A stretch of DNA of 64,000 nucleotides, taken from Streptomyces longispororuber (GTDB lineage Bacteria; Actinomycetota; Actinomycetes; Streptomycetales; Streptomycetaceae). Below the pieces are notes generated by a model that saw only the letters and a list, made by a program, of their open reading frames with translations, made no database searches and was not told where the DNA came from. The DNA is taken from contig NZ_BNBT01000029.1 of the NCBI RefSeq assembly GCF_014656095.1, positions 1-64,000 of the forward strand. Reading direction: 5' to 3'. The position numbers and the translations under genes were made by a program. Positions within the stretch are counted from its first letter, which is position 1, and each line of letters starts with the position of its first letter. This document shows positions 18,329 through 26,666 of this stretch, in pieces.

Positions 18329-19513
18329 ATGGCTGAGGCCCAGAACATCCCGGTGGGGTCGACCACCGCCGGTTCCATCGCGGTGGCAGCGGAGTCCACC
18401 GTCGCCACGCGCATGAGCGCGCCGCCGTCCTTCGACGTGGCGGACTTCCCGGTGCCGCACGGCCGCGAGGAGGAGTGGCGCTTCACCCCGCTGGAGCGCC
18501 TGCGCGGGCTGCACGACGGCACGGCCGTCGCCACCGGCGAGGGCGTCAAGGTCGAGGTGGAGGCGCCCGAGGGCGTCACCGTGGAGACCGTCGGCCGCGA
18601 CGACGCCCGGCTCGGCAGGGCCGGCACCCCGGTGGACCGCGTGGCCGCGCAGGCGTACTCGGCCTTCGAGAAGGCCTCGGTCGTGACCGTCCCCAAGGAG
18701 ACGGTGCTCGCCGAGCCGATCCGCATCGCCGTGCACGGCGACGGCGGCACCGCCTTCGGCCACCAGGTCATCGAGCTGGGCGCGTTCGCCGAGGCCGTCG
18801 TCGTCATCGACCACTCCGGTGACGCGGTCCTCGCCGCCAACGTCGACTACGTCCTCGGCGACGGCGCCAAGCTGACCGTCGTCTCCGTGCAGGACTGGGA
18901 CGACAAGGCCGTGCACGTGGCGCAGCACAACGCGCTCGTGGGCCGCGACGCCTCCTTCAAGTCCGTCGTGGTGACCTTCGGCGGCGACGTCGTCCGCATC
19001 CACCCGCGCGTGGCCTACGCCGGCCCGGGCGGCGAGGCGGAGCTGTTCGGCCTGTACTTCACCGACGCCGGCCAGCACCAGGAGCACCGCCTTCTGGTCG
19101 ACCACAACGTCCCGCACTGCAAGTCCAACGTCGTCTACAAGGGCGCGCTCCAGGGCGAGCAGGCGCACGCCGTGTGGATCGGCGACGTCCTCATCGAGGC
19201 CAAGGCCGAGGGCACCGACACCTACGAGATGAACCGGAACCTGGTCCTGACGGACGGCGCCCGGGTCGACTCGGTGCCGAACCTCGAGATCGAGACCGGC
19301 GAGATCGTCGGCGCCGGTCACGCCTCGGCGACCGGCCGCTTCGACGACGAGCAGCTCTTCTACCTGATGGCCCGCGGCATCCCGGAGCGCGAGGCCCGCC
19401 GCCTCGTGGTCCGCGGCTTCTTCGCGGAGCTCGTCCAGCAGATCGGTGTCGACGACATCCAGGAGCGGCTCATCGCGAAGATCGAAGAGGAGCTGGAGGC
19501 GTCCGTCGCATGA
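18329..19513 (+). CDS. sufD: Fe-S cluster assembly protein SufD
   Basis: 394 residues. A SufB paralogue with the same beta-helix and C-terminal SufC-binding helices (GHASATGRFDDEQLFYLMARGIPEREARRLVVRGFF). It contributes the conserved His in VDHNVPHCKSN. It partners SufB in the scaffold complex. The N-terminus has the HGREEEWRFTPL motif. Its stop overlaps the following ferredoxin gene by ATGA (19510-19513). Confidence 0.95.
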   Translation: MAEAQNIPVGSTTAGSIAVAAESTVATRMSAPPSFDVADFPVPHGREEEWRFTPLERLRGLHDGTAVATGEGVKVEVEAPEGVTVETVGRDDARLGRAGTPVDRVAAQAYSAFEKASVVTVPKETVLAEPIRIAVHGDGGTAFGHQVIELGAFAEAVVVIDHSGDAVLAANVDYVLGDGAKLTVVSVQDWDDKAVHVAQHNALVGRDASFKSVVVTFGGDVVRIHPRVAYAGPGGEAELFGLYFTDAGQHQEHRLLVDHNVPHCKSNVVYKGALQGEQAHAVWIGDVLIEAKAEGTDTYEMNRNLVLTDGARVDSVPNLEIETGEIVGAGHASATGRFDDEQLFYLMARGIPEREARRLVVRGFFAELVQQIGVDDIQERLIAKIEEELEASVA

Positions 19514-19839
19514 CGTACGTACGCGCCTGTGGGCTGGGCGAGCTGGAGGAGGACACCCCGAAGCGGGTGGAACTCGACGGCACGCCGGTCTCGCTCGTCC
19601 ACACCGAGGGCGAGGTGTTCGCGATCCACGACATCTGCTCGCACGCGAACGTCTCCCTCTCCGAGGGCGAGGTGGAGGACTGCCAGATCGAGTGCTGGCT
19701 GCACGGCTCCGCCTTCGACCTCCGCACCGGCAAGCCGTCCGGCCTTCCCGCGACGCGCCCCGTCCCCGTATACCCCGTAAAGATCGAAGGGGGCGACGTC
19801 CTTGTCGACGTACGCGCCTCCGTCACCCAGGAGTCCTGA
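19510..19839 (+). CDS. Rieske [2Fe-2S] ferredoxin-type protein of the suf operon
   Basis: 109 residues. The Rieske signature is intact: CSH, 16 residues, then CWLH, giving two Cys and two His ligands for a [2Fe-2S] cluster. It resembles the small ferredoxin subunit of aromatic dioxygenases (NirD/HcaC-like). Actinobacterial suf operons commonly carry this gene between sufD and sufC, so it probably provides electrons or is a client of cluster assembly rather than acting in dioxygenation. Only 7 bp lie before sufC. Confidence 0.92.
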   Translation: MTYVRACGLGELEEDTPKRVELDGTPVSLVHTEGEVFAIHDICSHANVSLSEGEVEDCQIECWLHGSAFDLRTGKPSGLPATRPVPVYPVKIEGGDVLVDVRASVTQES

Positions 19840-19846
19840 GGCACCC

Positions 19847-20611
19847 ATGGCAACGCTTGAAATCCGCGACCTGCACGTGACCGTCGAGGTCGAGAACGGC
19901 ACCAAGGAAATCCTCAAGGGTGTCGACCTGACCGTGAAGCAGGGCGAGACGCACGCCATCATGGGCCCCAACGGCTCCGGCAAGTCGACCCTCGCCTACT
20001 CCATCGCGGGCCACCCCAAGTACACGATCACGCAGGGCACCGTCACTCTCGACGGCGAGGACGTCCTGGCGATGGAGGTCGACGAGCGTGCCCGCGCGGG
20101 CATGTTCCTCGCCATGCAGTACCCCGTCGAGGTCCCTGGCGTCTCCGTCTCCAACTTCCTGCGCACGTCGGCGACGGCGATCCGCGGCGAGGCCCCCAAG
20201 CTGCGCACCTGGGTGAAGGAGGTCAAGGAGTCGATGGCCGGGCTCCAGATGGACCCGTCCTTCGCCGAGCGCAACGTGAACGAGGGCTTCTCCGGCGGTG
20301 AGAAGAAGCGCCACGAGATCCTGCAGATGGAGCTCCTCAAGCCGAAGATCGCGATCCTCGACGAGACCGACTCCGGCCTGGACGTCGACGCCCTGCGCGT
20401 CGTCTCCGAGGGCGTCAACCGCGTCCGCGAGACGGGCGAGGTGGGCACCCTGCTCATCACGCACTACACGCGCATCCTGCGCTACATCAAGCCCGACTAC
20501 GTCCACGTCTTCGCGAACGGCCGCATCGCCGAGTCCGGCGGCCCCGAGCTCGCCGACAAGCTGGAGAACGAGGGCTACGAGGCGTACGTGAAGGGAGGCG
20601 CGTCCGCGTGA
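19847..20611 (+). CDS. sufC: Fe-S cluster assembly ATPase SufC
   Basis: 254 residues. An ABC-type ATPase without membrane partner that powers the SufBD scaffold. Walker A GPNGSGKST (about residue 38), the SufC-specific signature FSGGEKKRHEI, Walker B IAILDETDSGLD and the switch His in LLITHYTRIL are visible. ATG 19847 (MATLEIRDLHV) is preferred over an upstream in-frame start that would overlap the ferredoxin gene. The stop overlaps sufS by GTGA. Confidence 0.96.
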   Translation: MATLEIRDLHVTVEVENGTKEILKGVDLTVKQGETHAIMGPNGSGKSTLAYSIAGHPKYTITQGTVTLDGEDVLAMEVDERARAGMFLAMQYPVEVPGVSVSNFLRTSATAIRGEAPKLRTWVKEVKESMAGLQMDPSFAERNVNEGFSGGEKKRHEILQMELLKPKIAILDETDSGLDVDALRVVSEGVNRVRETGEVGTLLITHYTRILRYIKPDYVHVFANGRIAESGGPELADKLENEGYEAYVKGGASA

Positions 20612-21864
20612 CAGCACTGCCGGGCCTCCTCGACACCGAGACGCTCCGCAAGGACTTCCCGATCCTGGAGCGCGCGCTCCACGACGGCAAGAAGCTCGTC
20701 TACCTGGACAACGCGGCGACCTCGCAGACGCCGCGCCAGGTCATCGACGTGCTCAGCGAGTACTACGAGCAGCACAACGCCAACGTCCACCGCGGCGTGC
20801 ACGTCCTCGCCGAGGAGGCCACGGCGCTGTACGAGGGCGCCCGTGACAAGGTCGCGGAGTTCATCAACGCGCCCAGCCGCGACGAGGTGATCTTCACCAA
20901 GAACGCCTCAGAGTCGCTCAACCTCGTGGCCAACATGCTCGGCTGGGCCGACGAGCCCTACCGCGTGGACCACGAGACCGAGATCGTCATCACGGAGATG
21001 GAGCACCACTCCAACATCGTGCCGTGGCAGTTGCTCTCGCAGCGCACGGGCGCGAAGCTGAAGTGGTTCGGCCTCACCGACGACGGCCGCCTCGACCTGT
21101 CGAACATCGACGAGGTCATCACGGAGAAGACGAAGATCGTCTCCTTCGTCCTGGTCTCCAACATCCTCGGCACGCACAACCCGGTCGAGGCCATCGTGCG
21201 CCGCGCCCAGGAGGTCGGCGCGCTGGTCCTGGTCGACGCCTCGCAGGCCGCGCCGCACATGCCGCTGGACGTGCAGGCGCTCCAGGCCGACTTCGTAGCC
21301 TTCACCGGCCACAAGATGTGCGGCCCGACGGGCATCGGCGTGCTCTGGGGCCGCCAGGAGCTCCTGGAGGACCTGCCCCCGTTCCTCGGCGGCGGCGAGA
21401 TGATCGAGACGGTGTCCATGCACTCCTCGACCTACGCGCCCGCGCCGCACAAGTTCGAGGCGGGCACCCCGCCGGTCGCGCAGGCCGTCGGCCTCGGCGC
21501 GGCGGTGGACTACCTGACCGCCATCGGCATGGACAAGATCGCCCAGCACGAGCACGCGATCACCGAGTACGCGGTGAAGCGGCTCCTGGAGGTCCCTGAC
21601 CTGCGGATCATCGGCCCCGGCACGGCCGAGGACCGGGGCGCGGCGATCTCCTTCACGCTCGGGGACATCCACCCGCACGACGTGGGCCAGGTCCTCGACG
21701 AACAGGGCATCGCGGTACGGGTCGGCCACCACTGCGCCCGCCCCGTGTGCCTCAGGTACGGAATTCCCGCGACCACGCGAGCGTCGTTCTATCTGTACTC
21801 CACGCCCGGCGAGATCGACGCCCTCGTCGACGGCCTGGAGCACGTCCGGAACTTCTTCGGCTGA
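20608..21864 (+). CDS. sufS: cysteine desulfurase SufS
   Basis: 418 residues, a PLP-dependent class II desulfurase releasing persulfide sulfur from cysteine for cluster assembly. The PLP lysine is in AFTGHKMCGPTGIG and the persulfide cysteine in RVGHHCARPVCLRYG, with the short active-site loop typical of SufS partnered by SufU. The N-terminal YLDNAATSQTP and HRGVH are also conserved. The GTG start at 20608 overlaps sufC. Confidence 0.96.
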   Translation: MTALPGLLDTETLRKDFPILERALHDGKKLVYLDNAATSQTPRQVIDVLSEYYEQHNANVHRGVHVLAEEATALYEGARDKVAEFINAPSRDEVIFTKNASESLNLVANMLGWADEPYRVDHETEIVITEMEHHSNIVPWQLLSQRTGAKLKWFGLTDDGRLDLSNIDEVITEKTKIVSFVLVSNILGTHNPVEAIVRRAQEVGALVLVDASQAAPHMPLDVQALQADFVAFTGHKMCGPTGIGVLWGRQELLEDLPPFLGGGEMIETVSMHSSTYAPAPHKFEAGTPPVAQAVGLGAAVDYLTAIGMDKIAQHEHAITEYAVKRLLEVPDLRIIGPGTAEDRGAAISFTLGDIHPHDVGQVLDEQGIAVRVGHHCARPVCLRYGIPATTRASFYLYSTPGEIDALVDGLEHVRNFFG

Positions 21865-21877
21865 GGGGCTGCTCGCA

Positions 21878-22348
21878 GTGAAGCTGGATTCGATGTACCA
21901 GGAAGTGATCCTGGACCACTACAAGCATCCGCACGGCCGCGGTCTGCGCCCGGGCGACGCGGAGGTGCACCACGTCAACCCGACGTGCGGTGACGAGATC
22001 ACACTGCGCGTGAAGTACGACGGCTCCCGCATCGAGGACGTCAGCTACGAGGGCCAGGGCTGCTCCATCAGCCAGGCCAGCGCGTCCGTCCTGAACGACC
22101 TCCTGGTCGGCAAGGACCTGGCCGAGGCGCAGAAGATCCAGGAGGTGTTCCTGGAGCTGATGCAGTCCAAGGGCAAGCTGGAGCCGGACGACGCGATGGA
22201 GGAGGTCCTGGAGGACGCGGTCGCGTTCGCCGGGGTCTCCAAGTACCCCGCCCGCGTCAAGTGCGCCCTGCTGAGCTGGATGGCGTGGAAGGACGCGACG
22301 GCGCAGGCCCTGGGGGCCGGCACCGACGCCGAAAGGAAGACGGCATGA
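21878..22348 (+). CDS. sufU: SufU, zinc-dependent sulfurtransferase partner of SufS
   Basis: 156 residues. It has an IscU-like fold, with Cys in NPTCGDEI (plus Asp two residues on), GQGCSISQAS and RVKCALLSW, the Cys-Asp-Cys-Cys zinc site of SufU. The extra ~18 residues between the second and third Cys regions are typical of SufU rather than IscU. It accepts the persulfide from SufS. The GTG start lies 13 bp after sufS. The stop overlaps the next gene by ATGA. Confidence 0.94.
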   Translation: MKLDSMYQEVILDHYKHPHGRGLRPGDAEVHHVNPTCGDEITLRVKYDGSRIEDVSYEGQGCSISQASASVLNDLLVGKDLAEAQKIQEVFLELMQSKGKLEPDDAMEEVLEDAVAFAGVSKYPARVKCALLSWMAWKDATAQALGAGTDAERKTA

Positions 22349-22683
22349 GCGAGAACGAGACTCTCACGACGAAGCCCGCATCGGAGGAGGAGGTCCGCGA
22401 GGCGCTCTACGACGTCGTCGACCCCGAGCTGGGCATCGACGTGGTCAACCTCGGCCTGATCTACGGCATCCACGTCGACGACGCCAACATCGCCACCATC
22501 GACATGACGCTCACCTCGGCGGCCTGCCCGCTGACCGACGTCATCGAGGACCAGGCGAAGTCCGCGACGGACGGCATCGTCAACGAACTCAGGATCAACT
22601 GGGTCTGGATGCCGCCGTGGGGCCCCGACAAGATCACCGACGACGGCCGCGAGCAGCTCCGGGCGCTGGGGTTCAACGTCTGA
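22345..22683 (+). CDS. sufT: SufT/PaaD-like DUF59 (MIP18) protein
   Basis: 112 residues. A single DUF59 domain: VVDPELGIDVVNLGLIYGI near residue 30, TSAACPLTD with the conserved Cys, and the C-terminal WVWMPPWGPDKITDDGREQLRALG. These proteins act late in Fe-S maturation in the SUF system. It is the last gene of the operon, coupled to sufU by ATGA and followed by a strong hairpin. Confidence 0.92.
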   Translation: MSENETLTTKPASEEEVREALYDVVDPELGIDVVNLGLIYGIHVDDANIATIDMTLTSAACPLTDVIEDQAKSATDGIVNELRINWVWMPPWGPDKITDDGREQLRALGFNV

Positions 22684-22694
22684 CAGGTCTACAT

Positions 22695-22725
22695 GAAGGG
22701 CCCGGCGCGCAGCGCCGGGCCCTTC
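22695..22725 (+). terminator. terminator of the suf operon
   Basis: A perfect 14-bp stem (22695-22708 with 22712-22725) with a 3-nt loop, 11 bp after the last stop codon. A small minus-strand gene ends just beyond it, so it may work in both directions. Confidence 0.9.
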
Positions 22726-22728
22726 GCA

Positions 22729-22887
22729 TTACCGGCGGCGCCTCACCGCGTCGGTGAAGACCTGGAAGGCGGCCACGCGTTGACCGCCCCGCAAACCTCG
22801 CAGGGTCGCGAGGTGCCCGATGAGCAGTATGAGGCTGAGGGCCAGCGGGATGCCTGCGAGGAGGAGTAGTTCGTGGGTGAAGGGCAT
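22729..22887 (-). CDS. small single-pass membrane protein (52 aa)
   Basis: 52 residues: MPFTHELLLLAG, a ~22-residue hydrophobic helix (IPLALSLILLIGHLATL) and a basic tail ending AVRRRR. AAGG lies about 8 nt before the ATG. The layout suits a small inner-membrane protein with a cytoplasmic C-terminus. No family is recognised. A longer frame from 22965 adds unconvincing sequence. It could be spurious, but hydrophobicity and position before the suf terminator favour a gene. Confidence 0.45.
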   Translation of the reverse strand: MPFTHELLLLAGIPLALSLILLIGHLATLRGLRGGQRVAAFQVFTDAVRRRR

Positions 22888-23045
22888 GGAGAGGGCCTTC
22901 CGTCGTAGGGCAGTTGCCGCGATCGCGTGGCACCACGTAACCGAACCCTGTGCCGACGCGGCCACCAGGCTTGCGGTGCTGATGCACGATTCTCCAGGTC
23001 ACGGCACGTGAGCGGGCTTTCCCGGCGGGACGGCGGGACGGAGGC

Positions 23046-25349
23046 TCAGCGGCGAAATCCTCGCTCCGGGTCGCGTGCGGTCTCTTTGTAGAAGGGTTTG
23101 AACCAGTCCTCCGCCTCAAGGTTCGCGATACCCATGAACTGGTTGAGGTGGTGGTCGGAGTCCTCGATGCCCTGGGACCAGGGCTCGTACAGGAACAGCA
23201 CATCGGTGTCTTCCAGAAGGACATCCAGACAAAGGTCCCAGTCCCAGTCGTCGTGGTGCGCCGGGAGTCCCTCTATCAATGAGGTGACCAGCTCGGAGTC
23301 GTCGATCACCATGCTTGATGCGTGATCTACGGCTATGTGCAGGGCCATCTCCTCGCCTGTACAGGTGGGCCTTGGCCACTTCCCGGCCCTGATGTCATCG
23401 GCCAAGTCATCGAAACAGCGCGTCATTCGTCGACGCCAATGACTGTTCTGTCGCCACGTCAGGACCGGGAGGTCGCTGAAGGTGAAGGCGTAGTTGTCAC
23501 CGAGATCGACTGGTCGGTCGCCGATCTCTTCGAGTGTGTCGTATGAATAGTCAGCCAGGATGTCGCAAGCCGCTCCCAGTACCTTCAGCGTGCGAGCAGT
23601 CGGACCGTAGTCCCGGTCTTCGTCCCAGTCCGCTTCTTCGTCCGCCTCGTTTTCGGGCGCGGGCGGTGGAGCCAACTCGTCCGGGACGGCTCTGCGGTCC
23701 ACGCCCGGATAGTTGTAGTACGACTCGGAAACCTCGTCTCCTGCTTCCGCTGCCTGCCTGTACCACTCGCTCGCGGTCTGGCGGTCCTGCGCCCGGAAAT
23801 GGAGATTGCCCATGAGGCGGAGGGACAGGACGTCTCCGGCATCGATGGCGCGCTGAAGCCACCGGATCGCTTCCTGTGCGTCGCTCCGCTCGTAGAGGAG
23901 TCCCAGCGCGCGGAAGGTGTCCACATCTCCCGTCTCAGCGAGGGGCAGCAAGGCGCGTCTGCCGATGTCCATCCGGTCGTTGGCGTGAGCGGCCAGAGCG
24001 ATGCCGAAGCGCTGATGCTTGCGGGAGCCCTGTGCGAGGGCGACTTCCCAAATCTCGTCAGGGATGAGTTCCGGTGATGGGCCTCGATCTCTCAGGTGGG
24101 CGTCCAAGAGGTAGTCGAACGGCCTGAGGCCCTCCTCCTCGGGGATCAGCAGCCTTGTCACGGCATCCCGGGGGCTTGTCGCCCAGGACAGTGCGGTGTC
24201 AAAGGGCTCCGGGGAGATCAGCTGCTTGTTGCGCCCCGGCAGATACTGCTCGTGCAGTTCCTTGAGCAGTTCCACGGGCAATGGATCGGTGAGTCCCGCC
24301 AGCGCCAAGTCGATCGCGGCCCAGACCAGCGCGGCTCCCCTGGGGTTGCCATTCACCACTGACGCGCTGCGCAGCTCCCGCCATAGCTGGGGGCCTGTGG
24401 CAAGTGTCTCCGCGATGCCGAAGTCGTCTGCCTGGTCGAGAGCCAGCCGTAGCCGTTCGTCGCGGCGGGCCCGAAGCTGCTCGCGAGCGCGTTCGAGTTC
24501 CTTTGAGGACCACAGCCGCCCGACCTCGAACTCTTCGGCAAGGCGCACCAGTTCGTGGGAAGGGAGGTCATTGCGGATGCGGGAACGCATCGTGCCGAGC
24601 ACTACGGTTCGCGCCGCGCGCAGGGCGCGTATGTCGTTGAGTGCCAGCCCTTCCGGCCCCAGGTACTGCTCCATGTCGTTGAGCCACAGGACGCAGGGTG
24701 TTCCCGTCTTCGCTGCACGAACCGCTTCGCTGACCGCGTTCGGAAGGTCGGTGACATGGTGAGGCACGATCAGGCTGTGATCCGGCAACGTTGCCGTCAT
24801 CGCCTCATAGGCACACCGCGTCTTACCGGCCGTGGAGGGGCCGGTGAGGAGGATGACGCCACCGTCGTCGCCCATCCGGGACAAGGCATCGCGCACCGCG
24901 GAGTCGATATCGCGGGGAATGTACACAGGGAGGGCGTTACCGTCCGCTGTGGTGCGTGCTCGGTGCACCTTGAGTTCGAGAGGGTCGGCGTCCCGCACGA
25001 GAAACATCGCCACTCCTGGGTGCTCAGAGGCGACGGGTTCTCTTTGCGCTTTCGTGTAGAGCCGCTCCCAGGAGCGTCGGTCGAACTTTCCCCTGGGCAG
25101 CGAAGCCGCCTTCTCCAAGGCGCTGAGAAAGGATTCCAGCACGGACCAGGAGGAGGGGACGCGTTGTCCCGTCTTCCATGCGCTGATCGCCGACGTGCTG
25201 ATGCTCGGGCGATCGCCTCCCTGGCTGGCATGGGCGATCTTCTGCAACGTAGGCCTTGTGCTGCCCTCGCGAGCCGCCTCGGCCATGGCTGACTGGATGG
25301 CTCGCGCGAAGTCCGCTCTGACATCCGATTCATGTGCGGAGTGCTCCAT
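23046..25349 (-). CDS. XRE-like HTH / P-loop NTPase / Sel1-type repeat protein
   Basis: 767 residues. The N-terminal ~100 residues resemble a helix-turn-helix (PTLQKIAHASQGGDRPSISTSAISAWKTGQRVPSSWSVLESFLSALEKAA). A P-loop NTPase domain follows, with Walker A GPSTAGKT at 170-177 and Walker B CVLWLNDME at about 219-227. About residues 480-570 hold TPR/Sel1-like repeats (EAIRWLQRAIDAGDVLSLRLMGNLHFR). The last ~200 residues are acidic with no known domain. This HTH-NTPase-repeat order recalls STAND-type signalling or defence proteins of streptomycetes, but the function is not established. Third-position GC is visibly lower than in its neighbours, suggesting acquisition. ATG 25349 is chosen. A frame extending to 25619 would overlap the SMR promoter and gene. 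Confidence 0.8.
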   Translation of the reverse strand: MEHSAHESDVRADFARAIQSAMAEAAREGSTRPTLQKIAHASQGGDRPSISTSAISAWKTGQRVPSSWSVLESFLSALEKAASLPRGKFDRRSWERLYTKAQREPVASEHPGVAMFLVRDADPLELKVHRARTTADGNALPVYIPRDIDSAVRDALSRMGDDGGVILLTGPSTAGKTRCAYEAMTATLPDHSLIVPHHVTDLPNAVSEAVRAAKTGTPCVLWLNDMEQYLGPEGLALNDIRALRAARTVVLGTMRSRIRNDLPSHELVRLAEEFEVGRLWSSKELERAREQLRARRDERLRLALDQADDFGIAETLATGPQLWRELRSASVVNGNPRGAALVWAAIDLALAGLTDPLPVELLKELHEQYLPGRNKQLISPEPFDTALSWATSPRDAVTRLLIPEEEGLRPFDYLLDAHLRDRGPSPELIPDEIWEVALAQGSRKHQRFGIALAAHANDRMDIGRRALLPLAETGDVDTFRALGLLYERSDAQEAIRWLQRAIDAGDVLSLRLMGNLHFRAQDRQTASEWYRQAAEAGDEVSESYYNYPGVDRRAVPDELAPPPAPENEADEEADWDEDRDYGPTARTLKVLGAACDILADYSYDTLEEIGDRPVDLGDNYAFTFSDLPVLTWRQNSHWRRRMTRCFDDLADDIRAGKWPRPTCTGEEMALHIAVDHASSMVIDDSELVTSLIEGLPAHHDDWDWDLCLDVLLEDTDVLFLYEPWSQGIEDSDHHLNQFMGIANLEAEDWFKPFYKETARDPERGFRR

Positions 25350-25363
25350 GCCGCGATGATGCC

Positions 25364-25381
25364 TGACAGTACTGACAGTAG
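25364..25381. repeat. tandem 9-mer TGACAGTAC/TGACAGTAG upstream of the XRE/NTPase gene
   Basis: Two adjacent 9-bp direct repeats, 15-32 bp before the minus-strand ATG at 25349. The position suits an operator or promoter element of that gene. Confidence 0.4.
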
Positions 25382-25410
25382 AGGCCGTCGCGCCTTGCCA
25401 CCGGTCGCTG

Positions 25411-25450
25411 TGTGTACACCCGTACGCATCGTTGTGTACGCTAGTACGCA
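25411..25450. promoter_or_regulatory. two tandem 18-bp operators of the SMR-TetR operon
   Basis: TGTGTACACCCGTACGCA (25411-25428) and TGTGTACGCTAGTACGCA (25433-25450) share the dyad TGNGTAC-N4-GTACNCA. They are spaced exactly 22 bp apart, about two helical turns, so two dimers would bind the same DNA face. The second ends on the A of the SMR start codon. TACGCT (25437-25442) could be the -10 of a leaderless transcript, so binding would block the promoter. Confidence 0.75.
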
Positions 25451-25770
25451 TGGGATACGGACTGCTGGCCGCGGCCATCGCGGCGGAGGTGGCCGGGACG
25501 ACGGCCATGAAGTACAGCGAGGGGTTCAGCAAGCTGTGGCCCTCGCTGGTCACCGTCGTGGGGTACGTGCTGGCCTTCACGCTCCTCGCGCAGACGCTCA
25601 AGACGCTCTCGGTGGGCACCGCCTACGCCATCTGGGCCGGGGTCGGGACCGCCGCCGTCGCCGCCATCGGGATGGTGTTCCTGGGGGAGTCGACGAGCCT
25701 GGTGAAGGTGGCGGGGATCCTGCTGGTCATCGTCGGCGTCGTCGTGCTCAACCTGGGCGGTGCCCACTAG
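25450..25770 (+). CDS. SMR-family multidrug efflux protein (EmrE/SugE-like)
   Basis: 106 residues with four transmembrane helices, the standard SMR size. The essential membrane glutamate is in IAAEVAGTTAMKYS (about residue 13). GTAYAIWAGVGTAAVAAIGMVFLGES is the conserved helix 3 region. Such proteins exchange protons for quaternary ammonium or guanidinium compounds as dimers. ATG 25450 is chosen because no ribosome-binding site precedes it and the operator abuts it. The upstream in-frame start at 25432 lies inside the operators. The stop overlaps the TetR gene (TAGTG). Confidence 0.93.
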   Translation: MGYGLLAAAIAAEVAGTTAMKYSEGFSKLWPSLVTVVGYVLAFTLLAQTLKTLSVGTAYAIWAGVGTAAVAAIGMVFLGESTSLVKVAGILLVIVGVVVLNLGGAH

Positions 25771-26360
25771 TGGCCCGGCGCTACGACCCCGAGCGGCGGC
25801 AGCGGATCATCGACGCGGCGCTGCGGGTCGCGGGCGAGAAGGGCATAGCGGGCCTCAGCCACCGGTCCGTGGCGGCCGAGGCCGATGTGCCGCTGGGCTC
25901 GACGACGTACCACTTCAAGACGCTCGACGACCTGCTCGTGGCCGCCCTGCGGCAGGCCAACGAGGGGTTCGCGCAGCTCGTACGGGAGCGCGGGGTGCTG
26001 GACGACCCGGACGCCGACCTGGCCGCCGAGCTCGCGGCGCTGCTCGGCGAGTGGGCCGCCCGGGGGCGCGAGGGGGTCGAGCTGGAGTACGAGCTGTATC
26101 TGGCCGCGCTGCGCCGCCCCGCGCTGCGGCCGGTCGCCGCCGAGTGGTGCGAGGGCGTCGGCGCGGTGCTGCGGGAGCGGACGGACCCCGCCACCGCGCG
26201 GGGCCTGGTCGCGCTGATGGACGGCATCTGCCTGCAGGCGCTGCTCACGGGGGGCGAGTACGACGAGGCGTACACGCGGGAGATGCTCGGCAGGGTGCTG
26301 GGCGCCGGCTCCGGCGCTGGCTCCGGCTCCGGTTCTGGCTCCGGTTCCGGGGGGCGTTGA
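25770..26360 (+). CDS. TetR-family transcriptional regulator
   Basis: 196 residues. The N-terminal HTH is clear (RIIDAALRVAGEKGIAGLSHRSVAAEADVPLGSTTYHFKTLDDLL). The C-terminal ligand/dimer domain is TetR_C-like. The last ~20 residues are a Gly/Ser-Ala repeat tail (GAGSGAGSGSGSGSG) from a simple DNA repeat at about 26305-26355. The GTG start overlaps the SMR stop, so the regulator is cotranscribed with its probable target and likely represses both through the tandem operators. Confidence 0.92.
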   Translation: MARRYDPERRQRIIDAALRVAGEKGIAGLSHRSVAAEADVPLGSTTYHFKTLDDLLVAALRQANEGFAQLVRERGVLDDPDADLAAELAALLGEWAARGREGVELEYELYLAALRRPALRPVAAEWCEGVGAVLRERTDPATARGLVALMDGICLQALLTGGEYDEAYTREMLGRVLGAGSGAGSGSGSGSGSGGR

Positions 26361-26666
26361 CGGGTCCGGGGCGGGGGTGTCCGCCCTTCGCCGGGCGCGC
26401 GGCTTCCGCTTCTGCCCGAGCGCGCGGCCCCGAGCATGTGGACCTGTGCGCGCGGCCTCTGCTGCGAGGCACTGCTCCGGGCGGGCCGGGGAGCGGCAGG
26501 GTGGGTGCCGGTAGGCCGGGGACCCGTGGGGTTGGGGACCGGCAGGGTTCGGGGCTGTGGGGTGGGGGCCCAGTAGGCCCGGGGGCAGGGCGGGCGGCGG
26601 TGGGTGAGGGCTGTGGGGCGGGTGCCGGTTGGCTTCCGTGTCGTCGGCCCGGTTAGGTTTTCACCC
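26361..26666. other. G-rich intergenic region before dapD
   Basis: About 305 bp of very G-rich plus strand with many GGGG runs and short imperfect repeats (GGTGCCGGT, GGGGACCG). No credible gene. The dapD promoter should be at the right end: TAGGTT at 26654-26659, 7 nt before the ATG, fits a -10 of a leaderless transcript. Confidence 0.5.

Noticed and set aside
22820..23011. 63-codon plus-strand frame after the suf terminator
   Set aside because: Opposite the more plausible small membrane-protein gene, with no ribosome-binding site.
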